Below are positions 30,543 through 42,130 of a DNA stretch of 64,000 nucleotides, piece by piece. Below the pieces are notes generated by a model. The model saw only the letters and a list, made by a program, of their open reading frames with translations, had not been told where the DNA came from and did no database searches. Positions within the stretch are counted from its first letter, which is position 1, and every line of letters starts with the position of its first letter. This DNA comes from Pseudomonas putida. Lineage in GTDB: Bacteria > Pseudomonadota > Gammaproteobacteria > Pseudomonadales > Pseudomonadaceae. Made by a program: the position numbers and the translations under genes. The DNA is taken from assembly GCF_026625125.1 (NCBI RefSeq), contig NZ_CP113097.1:5256001-5320000 (forward strand), in the 5' to 3' direction.

Positions 30543-31289
30543 ATGACACTTGTCAAACTGACTGCCGTGGCGGTGCTGGCCTTGGCCCTCGGTGCCTGCC
30601 AGAGCCTGTTCGCGCCGAATTACCGTGCCCCGCTGGAGGTGAAGCGCGACGCCTGGGAGCACGTAAAGCCAGGTTGCAGCGAGAGTGACTGCCCACTGGT
30701 GAATATTGACACCATTCACTTCCCGGACCTGCCCAAGCTCGACGCAATCGTCGAAAAGCGCCTGCTGCAACTGACCGAAGACAACCAGCATGGCACCGCA
30801 CCAAGCACTTTGCAGGCGTATGAGCAGCAATACCTGGCAACTGCCGACAAACGCAACAGCAGCTACCTGCAGGCCAAGGTACGTGAACAGCATGACGGGC
30901 TGGTGATCATCGAGCTGTCCAGCTACCTCGATAGCGGCGGCGCTCATGGCATGCCAGGCCGGGGCTTCATCAACTATTCGCGCAAGCTGGACAAGGTACT
31001 GACCCTGCAGGACATGCTGGTCCCGGGCCAGGAAGACACCTTCTGGAAAACGGTAGAAGAATCGCACCGCGCCTGGCTGATCAGCGTGGGGATGGACAAG
31101 GATGCCGAGTTCGTCAAAACCTGGCCGTTCAAGAAGTCGCCGCACATCGCGCTGACGTACGGCGCAGTGGTTGTCAAATACGAGGTCTATACCATCGCGC
31201 CCTACTCCATGGGCCACGTGGAACTGAAGCTTCCCTACCCTCGCCTGAATGGCGTGCTCAAGCCCGAACTGTTCCCCGGCCGCGGCTGA
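30543..31289 (+). CDS. RsiV-like DUF3298 lipoprotein
   Basis: 248 residues. A lipoprotein signal ends LALGACQ, with Cys19 lipidated. The C-terminal half matches DUF3298: GGAHGMPGRGFINYSRK, LTLQDMLVPG and a terminal VYTIAPYSMGHVELKLPYP. Relatives include the extracytoplasmic anti-sigma factor RsiV, but no sigma-factor gene is nearby here. AAGGA lies before the ATG. Its last 32 bases overlap the 3' end of cytX on the other strand. Confidence 0.8.
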   Translation: MTLVKLTAVAVLALALGACQSLFAPNYRAPLEVKRDAWEHVKPGCSESDCPLVNIDTIHFPDLPKLDAIVEKRLLQLTEDNQHGTAPSTLQAYEQQYLATADKRNSSYLQAKVREQHDGLVIIELSSYLDSGGAHGMPGRGFINYSRKLDKVLTLQDMLVPGQEDTFWKTVEESHRAWLISVGMDKDAEFVKTWPFKKSPHIALTYGAVVVKYEVYTIAPYSMGHVELKLPYPRLNGVLKPELFPGRG

Positions 31290-32541
31290 GGCTTAGTAGC
31301 GCATGCAGCCCACCCGCCAGCAGTAATGCTGGCAGGGTAGCGCCGACCTCTGGCGCTTGCGCAGCGATGCTGTGATAGGCCACCACGCCCACCGCCCAAG
31401 CCAGCAGCGCCTGCCAGTGCATACCATCGATTTGTGCTGGAAGGCGGCGGCGGCGGATCACGAAGTGGTCCATCAGCACCACACCGAACAGCGGCGCGAA
31501 CACCGAGCCAATCAGCAGCAGGAAGTTCTCGTACTGGGCCAGCGGCGCCAGCAGAGCAATCAGCGTACATAGCACACCGATGGCCAACGCCAGGTGCTCG
31601 ACCTTCAGGCGTACCAGCAGGCCAGTCGATACCGCCGCCGAGTGGATATCGGCAAAGGCCTTCTCCGACTCGTCCAGCAAAATCAGCAGCAACGGAATAC
31701 CCAGCCCGGCACCGGCCAGGGCCAGCAACAGCGCGTTGACCTCACCGCTCGGCGCAAAGGCAAGGGTGTAGGCCACGCCCAGGCTCATCAGCCAGGTATT
31801 GCCGATGAAGTAACCGAGCACGGTCCCGCCGAACACGCGCCTGGCGCTGCGGGCGAAACGCGAGTAGTCGGCAATCAACGGCAACCAGGAAAGCGGCATG
31901 GCGATGACGATGTCGAAGCCCGTGGCCAGCGACATCGACCCATCTCCGCTGCGCTGCCACAGCTCGCTCAGGTCAGCCTTGGCGAAGAGGTTCCAGGTCA
32001 GCCACAGGCAAGCGCCCAACAACAGCCAGATCCCCCATTTACGCAGCACCTTGCGCACGAATGCCAGCGGCCCGCTGACCGCGAGCAGCGTGGCCAGGCC
32101 ACCGAAGCAGAGGGTCCAGAACATTGGGCTGTTCCACAGGCTGCCTTCACCGAAGGTGCGCGCGCCCAGCAGGCTGGCGGCGTCCCGCATGACAATGATC
32201 TCGAACGCCCCCCAACCGATCAGTTGCAGCAGGTTGAGCAACGCCGGCAAGCGCGCGCCGTGGCTGCCCAGGCTCAGGCGCAGGGTGGCCATGGCGCACA
32301 GGCCCGTGTCGCTGCCAATCACGCCTGCCGCCCCAAGCAGCAGTACGCCCACGCCGGTACCCAAGATGATGGCCAGCACCGCGCCGGCCAGGCCCAGGCC
32401 GGGGGCGAGCATCGCGCCCACCTGCAGGACCATCAGGCCGATGCCCAGGGAAAACCAGAGCGAGAACAGGTCCCGGCCACCGAACGGGCGTTGGCTGGCG
32501 GGGACGGGGTGGTCGGGGGAAAAATGGCTGGTAGTTGTCAT
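31258..32541 (-). CDS. cytX: CytX-like NCS1 transporter, probable hydroxymethylpyrimidine permease
   Basis: 427 residues, about 12 transmembrane helices, NCS1 family. Its N-terminal GGRDLFSLWFSLGIGLMVL and the location directly after thiC fit the TIGR02358 CytX subfamily, predicted to import the thiamine pyrimidine moiety. Specificity is inferred from genomic context. I use the ATG at 32541; an in-frame extension upstream begins inside the REP-like hairpin. It has no terminator between it and thiC with a T-run, so co-regulation by the TPP riboswitch is plausible. Confidence 0.82.
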   Translation of the reverse strand: MTTTSHFSPDHPVPASQRPFGGRDLFSLWFSLGIGLMVLQVGAMLAPGLGLAGAVLAIILGTGVGVLLLGAAGVIGSDTGLCAMATLRLSLGSHGARLPALLNLLQLIGWGAFEIIVMRDAASLLGARTFGEGSLWNSPMFWTLCFGGLATLLAVSGPLAFVRKVLRKWGIWLLLGACLWLTWNLFAKADLSELWQRSGDGSMSLATGFDIVIAMPLSWLPLIADYSRFARSARRVFGGTVLGYFIGNTWLMSLGVAYTLAFAPSGEVNALLLALAGAGLGIPLLLILLDESEKAFADIHSAAVSTGLLVRLKVEHLALAIGVLCTLIALLAPLAQYENFLLLIGSVFAPLFGVVLMDHFVIRRRRLPAQIDGMHWQALLAWAVGVVAYHSIAAQAPEVGATLPALLLAGGLHALLSLSRGRGTVRA

Positions 32542-32580
32542 TGTTGTCACTCGACAAAGAAATCCAATCGACGCAGTGGT

Positions 32581-32612
32581 TGCAGGAGCGGCGTTGCCGG
32601 GGCGCTCCTGCA
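32581..32612. repeat. REP-like inverted repeat between thiC and cytX
   Basis: A perfect ten-base stem TGCAGGAGCG/CGCTCCTGCA (32581-32590 and 32603-32612) with a 12-base GC-rich loop. Its style resembles the short palindromic repeats common between Pseudomonas genes. It could stabilise the thiC mRNA 3' end or reduce cytX expression; neither is shown. Confidence 0.55.
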
Positions 32613-32627
32613 AACGATCACAGCGGC

Positions 32628-34769
<2,142 letters not shown>

Positions 34770-34781
34770 AAGAACGTGCGC

Positions 34782-34811
34782 AGTCTAGACTGGAGTGGCC
34801 GGCAAAGCCAA
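34782..34811 (-). promoter_or_regulatory. Candidate promoter for thiC
   Basis: TTGGCT (34806-34811) and TAGACT (34782-34787) are separated by 18 bases. The predicted start would be only a few bases before the riboswitch, as expected for a riboswitch leader. Confidence 0.5.
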
Positions 34812-34851
34812 GCGTGTAAAACGGGGGGATGATGAAAGGCACCGCCAACGA

Positions 34852-34880
34852 TTGTTGCCAATTGCGCATGGCACTACACT
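34852..34880 (+). promoter_or_regulatory. Candidate promoter for tolC
   Basis: TTGTTG (34852-34857), 17 bases, TACACT (34875-34880). Spacing is ideal but hexamers are weak. It is the best candidate in the thiC-tolC divergent gap; the leader to the ATG would be about 50 bases. Confidence 0.35.
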
Positions 34881-34938
34881 GCCCCATCGCTCGATACTCA
34901 ACAGTTCAGTAATTAAATTTCGTACAAGGATTGCCTCT

Positions 34939-36372
34939 ATGCTGCGCAAACTCTCACTGGCGATTGCCGTGTCTTGTGCGTCCAACGGAGTGGCCTGGGC
35001 AGCGGATGTGCCCATGACGGTGAAGACTGATTTGGTCAGTGTCTACCAGGAAGCGGTCGACAACAACGCCGATCTTGCCGCCGCTCGCGCCGATTATGGC
35101 GCGCGCCGCGAAGTGGTGCCCCAGGCCCGCGCCGGCCTGCTGCCCAACCTGTCGGCAGGTGCCGAAATGATGAACACCCGCACCAAACTCGACGAACCCT
35201 CGATCACCTCGAACCGCAGCGGCAACTCCTGGAGCGCCACACTGGCGCAACCTGTCTTCCGCGCCGATCGCTGGTTCCAGTTGCAGGCCGCCGAGGCCGT
35301 CAACGAGCAGGCGGCGCTGGAGTTGTCTGCCACTGAGCAAAACCTGATCCTGCAGACCGCGCAAAGCTACTTTGCCGTGCTGCGGGCCCAGGACAACCTG
35401 GCAGCCACGAAAGCCGAAGAATCGGCCTTCAAGCGCCAGCTGGACCAGTCCAACGAACGTTTCGATGTCGGCCTGTCCGACAAGACCGACGTGCTGCAGT
35501 CCCAGGCCAGCTATGACACCGCTCGGGCCAACCGGATCATTGCCGAACGCCAGGTGCAGGATGCTTTCGAGGCCTTGGTGACCCTCACCAACCGCGAATA
35601 CACCTCGATCCAGGGCGTTGTTCACACCTTGCCGATACAGGTGCCCACCCCCAACGACGCCAAGGCCTGGGTCGAGACTGCGGGGCGGCAGAACCTCAAC
35701 CTGCTGGCAACCAACTACGCAGTCGATGCCGCCGAAGAAACCCTACGCCAGCGCAAGGCCGGCCACGCCCCGACCCTTGATGCGGTAGCCAAATACCAGA
35801 AAGGCGACAATGACAGCCTGGGCTTCTCCAACCCTTCGCAACTGGGCGTGCGCTACAGCGGTGACGTGGAGCAGACCAGCATCGGCCTGCAGCTGAACAT
35901 CCCGATCTACAGTGGCGGCCTGACCAGCTCGCAAGTACGCGAGGCATACCAGCGCCTGAGCCAGAGCGAACAACAACGCGAGAGCCTGCGCCGCCAGGTG
36001 GTGGAGAACACACGCAACCTGCACCGTGCCGTGAATACCGATGTGGAGCAGGTGCAAGCGCGCAAGCAGTCGATCATTTCCAACCAGAGCGCGCTGGAAG
36101 CCACCGAGATCGGTTACCAGGTCGGCACCCGCAATATCGTCGACGTGCTCGATGCCCAGCGCCAGCTGTACACCTCGGTTCGCGACTACAACAACAGCCG
36201 GTACGACTACATTCTTGACAACCTCAGCCTGAAGCAAGCGGCTGGCACTTTGAGCCCACAGGACCTGGTGGACCTCAAGCGGTACCTGAAGGCGGACTAC
36301 AATCCGGACAAGGACTTCCTGCCACCGGACCTGGCGGCGGCAGCGGCGAAGAACTTCGAACGCAGGCCTTGA
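34939..36372 (+). CDS. tolC: TolC outer-membrane efflux protein
   Basis: 477 residues. A signal peptide (about 1-22, ending AWA) precedes two outer-membrane efflux protein repeats with long alpha-helical hairpins, including NEQAALELSATEQNLI and QLDQSNERFDVGLSDKTDV. It forms the outer-membrane channel for type I secretion and RND efflux. The ATG at 34939 (MLRKLSLAIAVS) has AAGGA nine bases upstream. In E. coli tolC is divergent from nudF; here thiC-cytX and a lipoprotein gene lie between them. Confidence 0.93.
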   Translation: MLRKLSLAIAVSCASNGVAWAADVPMTVKTDLVSVYQEAVDNNADLAAARADYGARREVVPQARAGLLPNLSAGAEMMNTRTKLDEPSITSNRSGNSWSATLAQPVFRADRWFQLQAAEAVNEQAALELSATEQNLILQTAQSYFAVLRAQDNLAATKAEESAFKRQLDQSNERFDVGLSDKTDVLQSQASYDTARANRIIAERQVQDAFEALVTLTNREYTSIQGVVHTLPIQVPTPNDAKAWVETAGRQNLNLLATNYAVDAAEETLRQRKAGHAPTLDAVAKYQKGDNDSLGFSNPSQLGVRYSGDVEQTSIGLQLNIPIYSGGLTSSQVREAYQRLSQSEQQRESLRRQVVENTRNLHRAVNTDVEQVQARKQSIISNQSALEATEIGYQVGTRNIVDVLDAQRQLYTSVRDYNNSRYDYILDNLSLKQAAGTLSPQDLVDLKRYLKADYNPDKDFLPPDLAAAAAKNFERRP

Positions 36373-36448
36373 GGCAAGCGGTCACGGCAATCGTCGAAAC
36401 AAAGCGTTCGAGGATGCATTTCCCGATCCCCGGCAATCCGCAAGACAC

Positions 36449-36479
36449 AAAAAACCCAGGGCAAATGCCCTGGGTTTTT
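36449..36479. terminator. Bidirectional terminator between tolC and ssb
   Basis: Inverted repeat AAAACCCAGGGCA/TGCCCTGGGTTTT with flanking A and T runs. It separates convergent tolC and ssb. The region from 36373 to 36514 also lies at the point where two gene blocks that I remember as distant in P. putida KT2440 meet. Confidence 0.93.
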
Positions 36480-36514
36480 CGATAAAGCTGGACGTCTTAC
36501 CGACCTGAGGTTGC

Positions 36515-37066
36515 TCAGAACGGAATATCGTCATCAAAGCTGTCAAAGTCAGCAGCCGGCTGCGGCGCGGGCTGTTGCGGCGCAGGGCGCTGCTGGGCCT
36601 GTTGCGGGCGTGGGGCCTGCTGACGTGGCGGCGCCTGGTTGTACTGTTGCTGCTGGCCACCCTGGTTGTAGTTGTTACCACCACCTTGGTTGTACTGGTC
36701 GCCGCCACCTTGCTGGTTCTGCGGACGGCCGCCGAGCAACTGCATGGTGCCCTGCATGTCGACGATGATTTCGGTGGTGTAACGCTTGATGCCGTCTTTT
36801 TCCCACTCGCGGGTCTGCAGCTTGCCCTCGATGTACACCTGCGAACCCTTGCGCAGGTATTCGCCAGCGATTTCGGCAACCTTGCCGAACATCGACACAC
36901 GGTGCCACTCGGTACGCTCGACCTTCTGGCCCGACTGCTTGTCGGTCCACTGCTCGCTGGTAGCCAGGCTCAGGTTGGTCACGGCGTTACCGTTGGGCAG
37001 GTAGCGGACTTCGGGATCCTGGCCACAGGTGCCGACCAGAATGACTTTGTTAACCCCACGGGCCAT
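36515..37066 (-). CDS. ssb: Ssb, single-stranded DNA-binding protein
   Basis: 183 residues. An OB fold (about 1-110, beginning [20 protein letters not shown]) is followed by a long Gln/Pro/Gly-rich linker and the acidic tip DDDIPF, which recruits replication and repair proteins. It follows yajR by nine bases and is probably co-transcribed. In many gammaproteobacteria ssb lies beside uvrA, as it nearly does here. Confidence 0.97.
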   Translation of the reverse strand: MARGVNKVILVGTCGQDPEVRYLPNGNAVTNLSLATSEQWTDKQSGQKVERTEWHRVSMFGKVAEIAGEYLRKGSQVYIEGKLQTREWEKDGIKRYTTEIIVDMQGTMQLLGGRPQNQQGGGDQYNQGGGNNYNQGGQQQQYNQAPPRQQAPRPQQAQQRPAPQQPAPQPAADFDSFDDDIPF

Positions 37067-37075
37067 AACGTTCTC

Positions 37076-38470
37076 CTAGGCTTCGCACGCCGAAGAGGCT
37101 GGGTTCACCAGACGCTCGAGGGTCGCACGGTCCAAAATTTTCGTATCCAGTTTGATATAGATGGCAGCTTCTTCTGCCACCACAACGGCGTCGGTCACAC
37201 CCGGCACGGCCATCAGGCGCTCGGTCAGGCCGGCTTCCCGGACTGCCTCAGGCGTCAGCGGCATGCGCAGGCTGGTCACATACGGCGGCTCGTTCATGCG
37301 TAACGCAACCACCAGCCATACGGCACACAGCACCGCGCAACCGAGGAACACCGTGTTCAGCCCACCGTGCTGGAACAGCCAGCCGCCAAGAATCCCACCC
37401 AGCGCAGCACCAAGGAACTGGCTGGTGGAATACACCCCCATCGCCGTCCCCTTGCCGCCAGCAGGCGACACCTTGCTAACCAGCGACGGCAGCGATGCCT
37501 CCAGCAGGTTGAATGCAGTAAAGAATACCACGGTGCCAATCACCAGTCCGCGCAAGTTGTCAGCCCACTGCCAGAAGAACACCTCCACCAGCAGCAACAC
37601 ACTGACCGCTCCGGCCAATACGCGTTTCATCTTGCGCTTTTTTTCGCCGTAGATGATGAAAGGGACCATTGCAAAAAATGAGATGAACAGCGCAGTCAGG
37701 TACACCCACCAGTGCTCTTCCTTGGGCAAGCCACCGCGCTCGACGAAGGCCAGAGGCAGCGCAACGAAGCTCGCCATGAGGATCGCGTGGAGGATGAAGA
37801 TGCCGGCGTCCAGGCGCAGAAGGTCCGGATGGCGCAGGGTTGGACCGAGTGCCTGGCGCGCCACACCCGATTCGCGGTGCTGCAAGGTGCTGTGGGTGTT
37901 GGGCACGATGAAGGCGATCAGCAAAATGCCTACCAGGGCAAGTCCTGCCGTGGCCAGGAACAATCCTGACAGGCCGAAGGCGCTGGTGAGAAGTGGGCCA
38001 ACGACCATCGCCACAGCGAACGACAGGCCGATGCTCATGCCGATCATGGCCATGGCCTTGGTACGGTGCTGCTCACGGGTCAGGTCGGACAGCAGCGCCA
38101 TGACTGCGGCGGAAATCGCCCCGGCGCCCTGCAGAATTCGCCCGGCAATCACACCCCAGATGGAGTCGGCCTGAGCCGCCAGTACACTGCCCAAAGCGAA
38201 GATCACCAGGCCCAGATAGATCACCGGACGGCGGCCGATGCGATCGGAAATCATCCCGAAAGGGATTTGAAAAAACGCCTGGGTCAGGCCATAGGCACCG
38301 ATGGCCAGGCCGATCAGCGCGGGCGTGGCACCGGCCAGGTCCATGCCGTAGGTGGCCAGCACCGGCAAGACCATGAACATGCCCAGCATACGAAAGGCAA
38401 AGACCAGGGCCAGGCCGCCAGCGGCGCGCGTTTCGCTGCCACTCATGCGCTCGTTGTGGGTGTCGTGCAT
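37076..38470 (-). CDS. yajR: YajR-like MFS transporter with C-terminal ferredoxin-like domain
   Basis: 464 residues. Twelve transmembrane helices of the MFS type, with the motif-A segment [16 protein letters not shown] in the loop after helix 2. A soluble C-terminal domain of about 65 residues (from about residue 400, with [22 protein letters not shown]) resembles the YAM domain of E. coli YajR. Substrate unknown. GAGG lies seven bases before the ATG. It diverges from uvrA and is followed by ssb. Confidence 0.85.
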   Translation of the reverse strand: MHDTHNERMSGSETRAAGGLALVFAFRMLGMFMVLPVLATYGMDLAGATPALIGLAIGAYGLTQAFFQIPFGMISDRIGRRPVIYLGLVIFALGSVLAAQADSIWGVIAGRILQGAGAISAAVMALLSDLTREQHRTKAMAMIGMSIGLSFAVAMVVGPLLTSAFGLSGLFLATAGLALVGILLIAFIVPNTHSTLQHRESGVARQALGPTLRHPDLLRLDAGIFILHAILMASFVALPLAFVERGGLPKEEHWWVYLTALFISFFAMVPFIIYGEKKRKMKRVLAGAVSVLLLVEVFFWQWADNLRGLVIGTVVFFTAFNLLEASLPSLVSKVSPAGGKGTAMGVYSTSQFLGAALGGILGGWLFQHGGLNTVFLGCAVLCAVWLVVALRMNEPPYVTSLRMPLTPEAVREAGLTERLMAVPGVTDAVVVAEEAAIYIKLDTKILDRATLERLVNPASSACEA

Positions 38471-38599
38471 GGATTAACCTCGTGTGAACCGGCGGCGATT
38501 CTATCAGTCCGACAGCTTGACAGCATCTACGTGACGCTTTGCCGCGTACTGGCAGCGCCCCGTATACTTCCTTGTTTATGCCCGCCAAGCGAGGCCGCA

Positions 38600-41434
38600 G
38601 TGGACAAGATCCTTATTCGTGGGGCACGTACCCACAACCTGAAGAACATCGACCTGACCCTGCCGCGGGACAAGCTGATCGTGATCACCGGCTTGTCCGG
38701 GTCCGGGAAGTCTTCCCTGGCATTCGATACCTTGTATGCCGAGGGTCAGCGCCGCTATGTGGAATCGCTGTCGGCCTACGCCCGGCAATTCCTGTCGATG
38801 ATGGAAAAACCTGACGTCGACACGATCGAAGGCCTGTCGCCTGCCATCTCCATCGAGCAGAAGTCGACTTCGCACAACCCGCGCTCGACGGTAGGCACCA
38901 TCACCGAAATCTACGACTACCTGCGCCTGCTTTATGCCCGCGTGGGTACTCCGCGCTGCCCGGACCACGACATTCCGCTGGAGGCGCAGACCGTCAGCCA
39001 GATGGTCGACCTGGTGCTGGAGCGCCCGGAAGGCAGCAAGCTGATGCTGCTGGCTCCGGTAGTGCGCGAGCGCAAGGGTGAGCACCTGGCCGTGTTCGAC
39101 GAACTGCGTGCCCAAGGCTTCGTTCGGGCACGCGTCAACGGCAAGCTCTACGAACTCGACGAACTGCCCAAGCTGGACAAGCAGAAGAAACACAGCATCG
39201 ATGTGGTGGTGGACCGTTTCAAGGTCCGCGCCGACCTGCAACAACGCCTTGCCGAGTCATTCGAGACCGCCCTCAAGCTGGCCGACGGCATCGCCCTGGT
39301 TGCCCCGATGGACGATGAAGAAGGCGAAGAGACGATCTTCTCCGCTCGTTTCGCCTGCCCGGTCTGCGGCCATGCGATCAGCGAACTGGAGCCCAAGCTG
39401 TTTTCGTTCAACAACCCGGCCGGCGCCTGCCCGACCTGCGATGGCCTGGGGGTAAAGCAATTTTTCGATATCAAGCGCCTGGTCAACAGCGAGTTGACAT
39501 TGGCCGAGGGCGCTATCCGCGGCTGGGATCGGCGTAACGTCTACTACTTCCAGATGCTGGGTTCGCTGGCAGCGCATTATGGGTTCAGCCTGGAGGAACC
39601 GTTCGGCGAGCTGTCGGCCGAGCACCAGAAGGTAATCCTGCAAGGCAGTGGCAAACAGAGCGTTGACTTCAAGTACCTGAACGACCGTGGCGACATCGTC
39701 AAGCGTTCGCACCCGTTCGAAGGGATCGTGCCCAATCTGGAGCGGCGCTACCGCGAAACCGAGTCGGCCACGGTGCGTGAGGAGCTGGCCAAGTTCCTCG
39801 GCACCCAGCCCTGCCCCGACTGCCGCGGCACCCGCCTGCGCCGGGAAGCACGGCATGTCTGGGTTGGCGAAAAAACCCTGCCGGCGGTGACCAACCTGCC
39901 TATCGGTGAAGCCAGCAGCTACTTCGGTGAGCTGACCCTGACCGGGCGTCGCGGTGAAATTGCGGCAAAGATCCTCAAGGAAATCTGCGAACGCCTACAG
40001 TTTCTGGTCAACGTTGGCCTGGATTACCTTACCCTGGATCGCAGTGCCGACACCTTGTCCGGCGGCGAAGCGCAACGGATCCGCCTGGCCAGCCAGATTG
40101 GTGCGGGGCTGGTCGGGGTGATGTATATCCTTGATGAACCGTCCATCGGTCTTCATCAACGCGACAACGACCGCCTGCTCGCCACCCTCAACCACCTGCG
40201 CGACCTGGGTAACACCGTGATCGTGGTCGAGCACGACGAAGACGCCATTCGCCTGGCGGACTACGTGGTGGACATCGGCCCAGGGGCCGGCGTCCACGGT
40301 GGCCAGATCGTTGCCGAGGGTACGCCGCAAGAAGTCATGGCACATCCCGACTCGCTGACCGGGAAGTACCTGTCCGGCCGCAAGAAAATCGCTGTCCCTG
40401 CCAAACGCACGCCCCGCGACAAAAAGCTGTCCCTCAAGCTCAAAGGCGCGCGAGGCAACAACCTGCAGAACGTTGACCTGGAAATCCCGATCGGCCTGCT
40501 GACCTGCGTGACTGGCGTATCCGGCTCGGGCAAGTCGACGTTGATCAACAACACGCTGTATCCCCTGGCCGCTACTGCCCTCAACGGTGCCAGCAGCCTG
40601 GAAGCCGCACCGCACAGCAACATGGATGGCCTGCAGCACCTGGACAAAGTCGTCGATATCGACCAGAGCCCGATCGGCCGCACACCGCGTTCGAACCCGG
40701 CGACCTATACCGGCATCTTCACGCCGATTCGTGAGCTGTTTTCCGGCGTGCCGGAATCGCGCTCACGCGGCTACGGCCCGGGGCGTTTCTCGTTCAACGT
40801 CAAGGGCGGCCGTTGCGAGGCGTGCCAGGGCGATGGGCTGATCAAGGTGGAAATGCACTTCCTGCCGGACATCTACGTGCCGTGCGACGTGTGCAAGAGC
40901 AAGCGCTACAACCGCGAAACCCTGGAGATCAAATACAAAGGCAAGAACATCCACGAGGTCCTGGAAATGACCATCGAGGATGCGCGCGAATTCTTCGATG
41001 CGGTGCCGGCGCTGGCGCGCAAGCTGCAAACCTTGATGGATGTAGGCCTGTCTTACATCAAGCTGGGCCAGTCGGCGACGACGCTGTCGGGGGGTGAAGC
41101 GCAAAGGGTCAAGCTCTCACGCGAGCTGTCCAAACGCGATACTGGCAAGACCCTGTACATCCTTGACGAGCCGACCACGGGCCTGCACTTCGCCGATATT
41201 CAGCAGTTGCTGGACGTCTTGCACCGCCTGCGCGACCACGGCAACACGGTGGTGGTCATCGAGCACAACCTCGATGTGATCAAGACCGCGGACTGGTTGG
41301 TCGACTTGGGCCCAGAGGGTGGTTCGAAGGGTGGGCAAATTATTGCCAGCGGTACCCCGGAGGAACTGGCCAAGATGAAGCAGTCGTACACAGGGCACTA
41401 CCTGAAACCGCTTCTGGAGCGTGACCGGGCCTGA
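38600..41434 (+). CDS. uvrA: UvrA, excinuclease ABC subunit A
   Basis: 944 residues. Two ABC ATPase modules with Walker A motifs at about 31-38 (GLSGSGKS) and 639-646 (GVSGSGKS), ABC signatures [11 protein letters not shown] and [11 protein letters not shown], and zinc-binding pairs [23 protein letters not shown] and [10 protein letters not shown]. It recognises DNA damage with UvrB. The start is GTG at 38600 with GAGG upstream; the long in-frame extension lies inside yajR and is rejected. I see no clear LexA box before it. Confidence 0.97.
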   Translation: MDKILIRGARTHNLKNIDLTLPRDKLIVITGLSGSGKSSLAFDTLYAEGQRRYVESLSAYARQFLSMMEKPDVDTIEGLSPAISIEQKSTSHNPRSTVGTITEIYDYLRLLYARVGTPRCPDHDIPLEAQTVSQMVDLVLERPEGSKLMLLAPVVRERKGEHLAVFDELRAQGFVRARVNGKLYELDELPKLDKQKKHSIDVVVDRFKVRADLQQRLAESFETALKLADGIALVAPMDDEEGEETIFSARFACPVCGHAISELEPKLFSFNNPAGACPTCDGLGVKQFFDIKRLVNSELTLAEGAIRGWDRRNVYYFQMLGSLAAHYGFSLEEPFGELSAEHQKVILQGSGKQSVDFKYLNDRGDIVKRSHPFEGIVPNLERRYRETESATVREELAKFLGTQPCPDCRGTRLRREARHVWVGEKTLPAVTNLPIGEASSYFGELTLTGRRGEIAAKILKEICERLQFLVNVGLDYLTLDRSADTLSGGEAQRIRLASQIGAGLVGVMYILDEPSIGLHQRDNDRLLATLNHLRDLGNTVIVVEHDEDAIRLADYVVDIGPGAGVHGGQIVAEGTPQEVMAHPDSLTGKYLSGRKKIAVPAKRTPRDKKLSLKLKGARGNNLQNVDLEIPIGLLTCVTGVSGSGKSTLINNTLYPLAATALNGASSLEAAPHSNMDGLQHLDKVVDIDQSPIGRTPRSNPATYTGIFTPIRELFSGVPESRSRGYGPGRFSFNVKGGRCEACQGDGLIKVEMHFLPDIYVPCDVCKSKRYNRETLEIKYKGKNIHEVLEMTIEDAREFFDAVPALARKLQTLMDVGLSYIKLGQSATTLSGGEAQRVKLSRELSKRDTGKTLYILDEPTTGLHFADIQQLLDVLHRLRDHGNTVVVIEHNLDVIKTADWLVDLGPEGGSKGGQIIASGTPEELAKMKQSYTGHYLKPLLERDRA

Positions 41435-41452
41435 TCTGGCAGCCCATGAAAA

Positions 41453-41490
41453 AGCCCCAGGCACGGATGGTGCCTGGGGCTCTTTTTTTT
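41453..41490. terminator. Bidirectional terminator between uvrA and the ferritin gene
   Basis: A perfect 11-base-pair stem (41453-41463 with 41471-41481) with a seven-base loop, followed by eight or nine T bases on the plus strand and preceded by A bases that give a T-run on the minus strand. Confidence 0.95.
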
Positions 41491-41501
41491 CTGTGGATAA
41501 C

Positions 41502-41966
41502 TTACATCTGCGACTGCAGGTAGTTTTCCAGGCCGATGGCCTTGATCAGGCCCTGCTGCTTCTCAAGCCAGTAGGTGTGATCTTCTTCGGTATCGGCTAG
41601 CTGCGCACGCAGGATATCGCGACTGATGTAGTCCTTGTGCAGCTCGCACAGCTCAATGCCTTTGCACAAGGCGGCACGAACCTTGTACTCGAGCTTGAGG
41701 TCGGCTTCGATCATTTCCGGGACAGTGCTACCCACTTCCAGGTCATCCGCGCGCATGTCGGGGGTGCCTTCGAGCATGAGGATACGCCGCATCAGCGCAT
41801 CGGCGTGCTGGGTTTCCTCTTCCATCTCATGGTTGATGCGTTCGTAGAGCTTGGACAGGCCCCAGTCTTCGTACATGCGCGAGTGAATGAAGTACTGATC
41901 GCGTGCGGCCAGTTCGCCCTTCAGCAACGTGACGAGATAATTGATTACGTCCGGGTGACCTTGCAT
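41502..41966 (-). CDS. Ferritin of the bacterioferritin family, lacking the heme ligand (FtnA-like)
   Basis: 154 residues, a four-helix ferritin. Ferroxidase ligands are present: Glu18, Tyr25, Glu51, His54, the LEYK glutamate in helix C and the final EDH of helix D. Bacterioferritins bind heme between subunits with Met52; here position 52 is threonine (EEETQHAD). The best match I know is P. aeruginosa FtnA (PA4235), which is also next to katA and stores iron without heme. I therefore expect a non-heme ferritin although annotation pipelines may call it bfr. Confidence 0.88.
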   Translation of the reverse strand: MQGHPDVINYLVTLLKGELAARDQYFIHSRMYEDWGLSKLYERINHEMEEETQHADALMRRILMLEGTPDMRADDLEVGSTVPEMIEADLKLEYKVRAALCKGIELCELHKDYISRDILRAQLADTEEDHTYWLEKQQGLIKAIGLENYLQSQM

Positions 41967-42090
41967 CGCCCTGATTCTCCGTGTGGATACGTCTAATGAG
42001 ACATAGTTTGAACCAGGAATTGCCCACGGTCACTGAAAAATGCGCAATCAGGAGCAAAAAATCAGGTAAACAGTAGTGATATTCATTGAA

Positions 42091-42112
42091 AAACCGCCCA
42101 AATGAGGGCGGT
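42091..42112 (-). terminator. Terminator of katA
   Basis: A seven-base-pair stem ACCGCCC/GGGCGGT (42093-42099 and 42106-42112) followed on the minus strand by five T bases. It begins 19 bases after the katA stop codon. Confidence 0.85.
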
Positions 42113-42130
42113 TCTTCTTATCACTTCGAG

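Noticed and set aside
38066..38599. In-frame extension of uvrA by 178 codons
   Set aside because: It lies inside yajR on the other strand, and the GTG at 38600 with GAGG gives the conserved UvrA N-terminus.
38471..38599. LexA (SOS) box before uvrA
   Set aside because: No CTG-N10-CAG palindrome is present in the gap; only unrelated CTG and CAG words occur.
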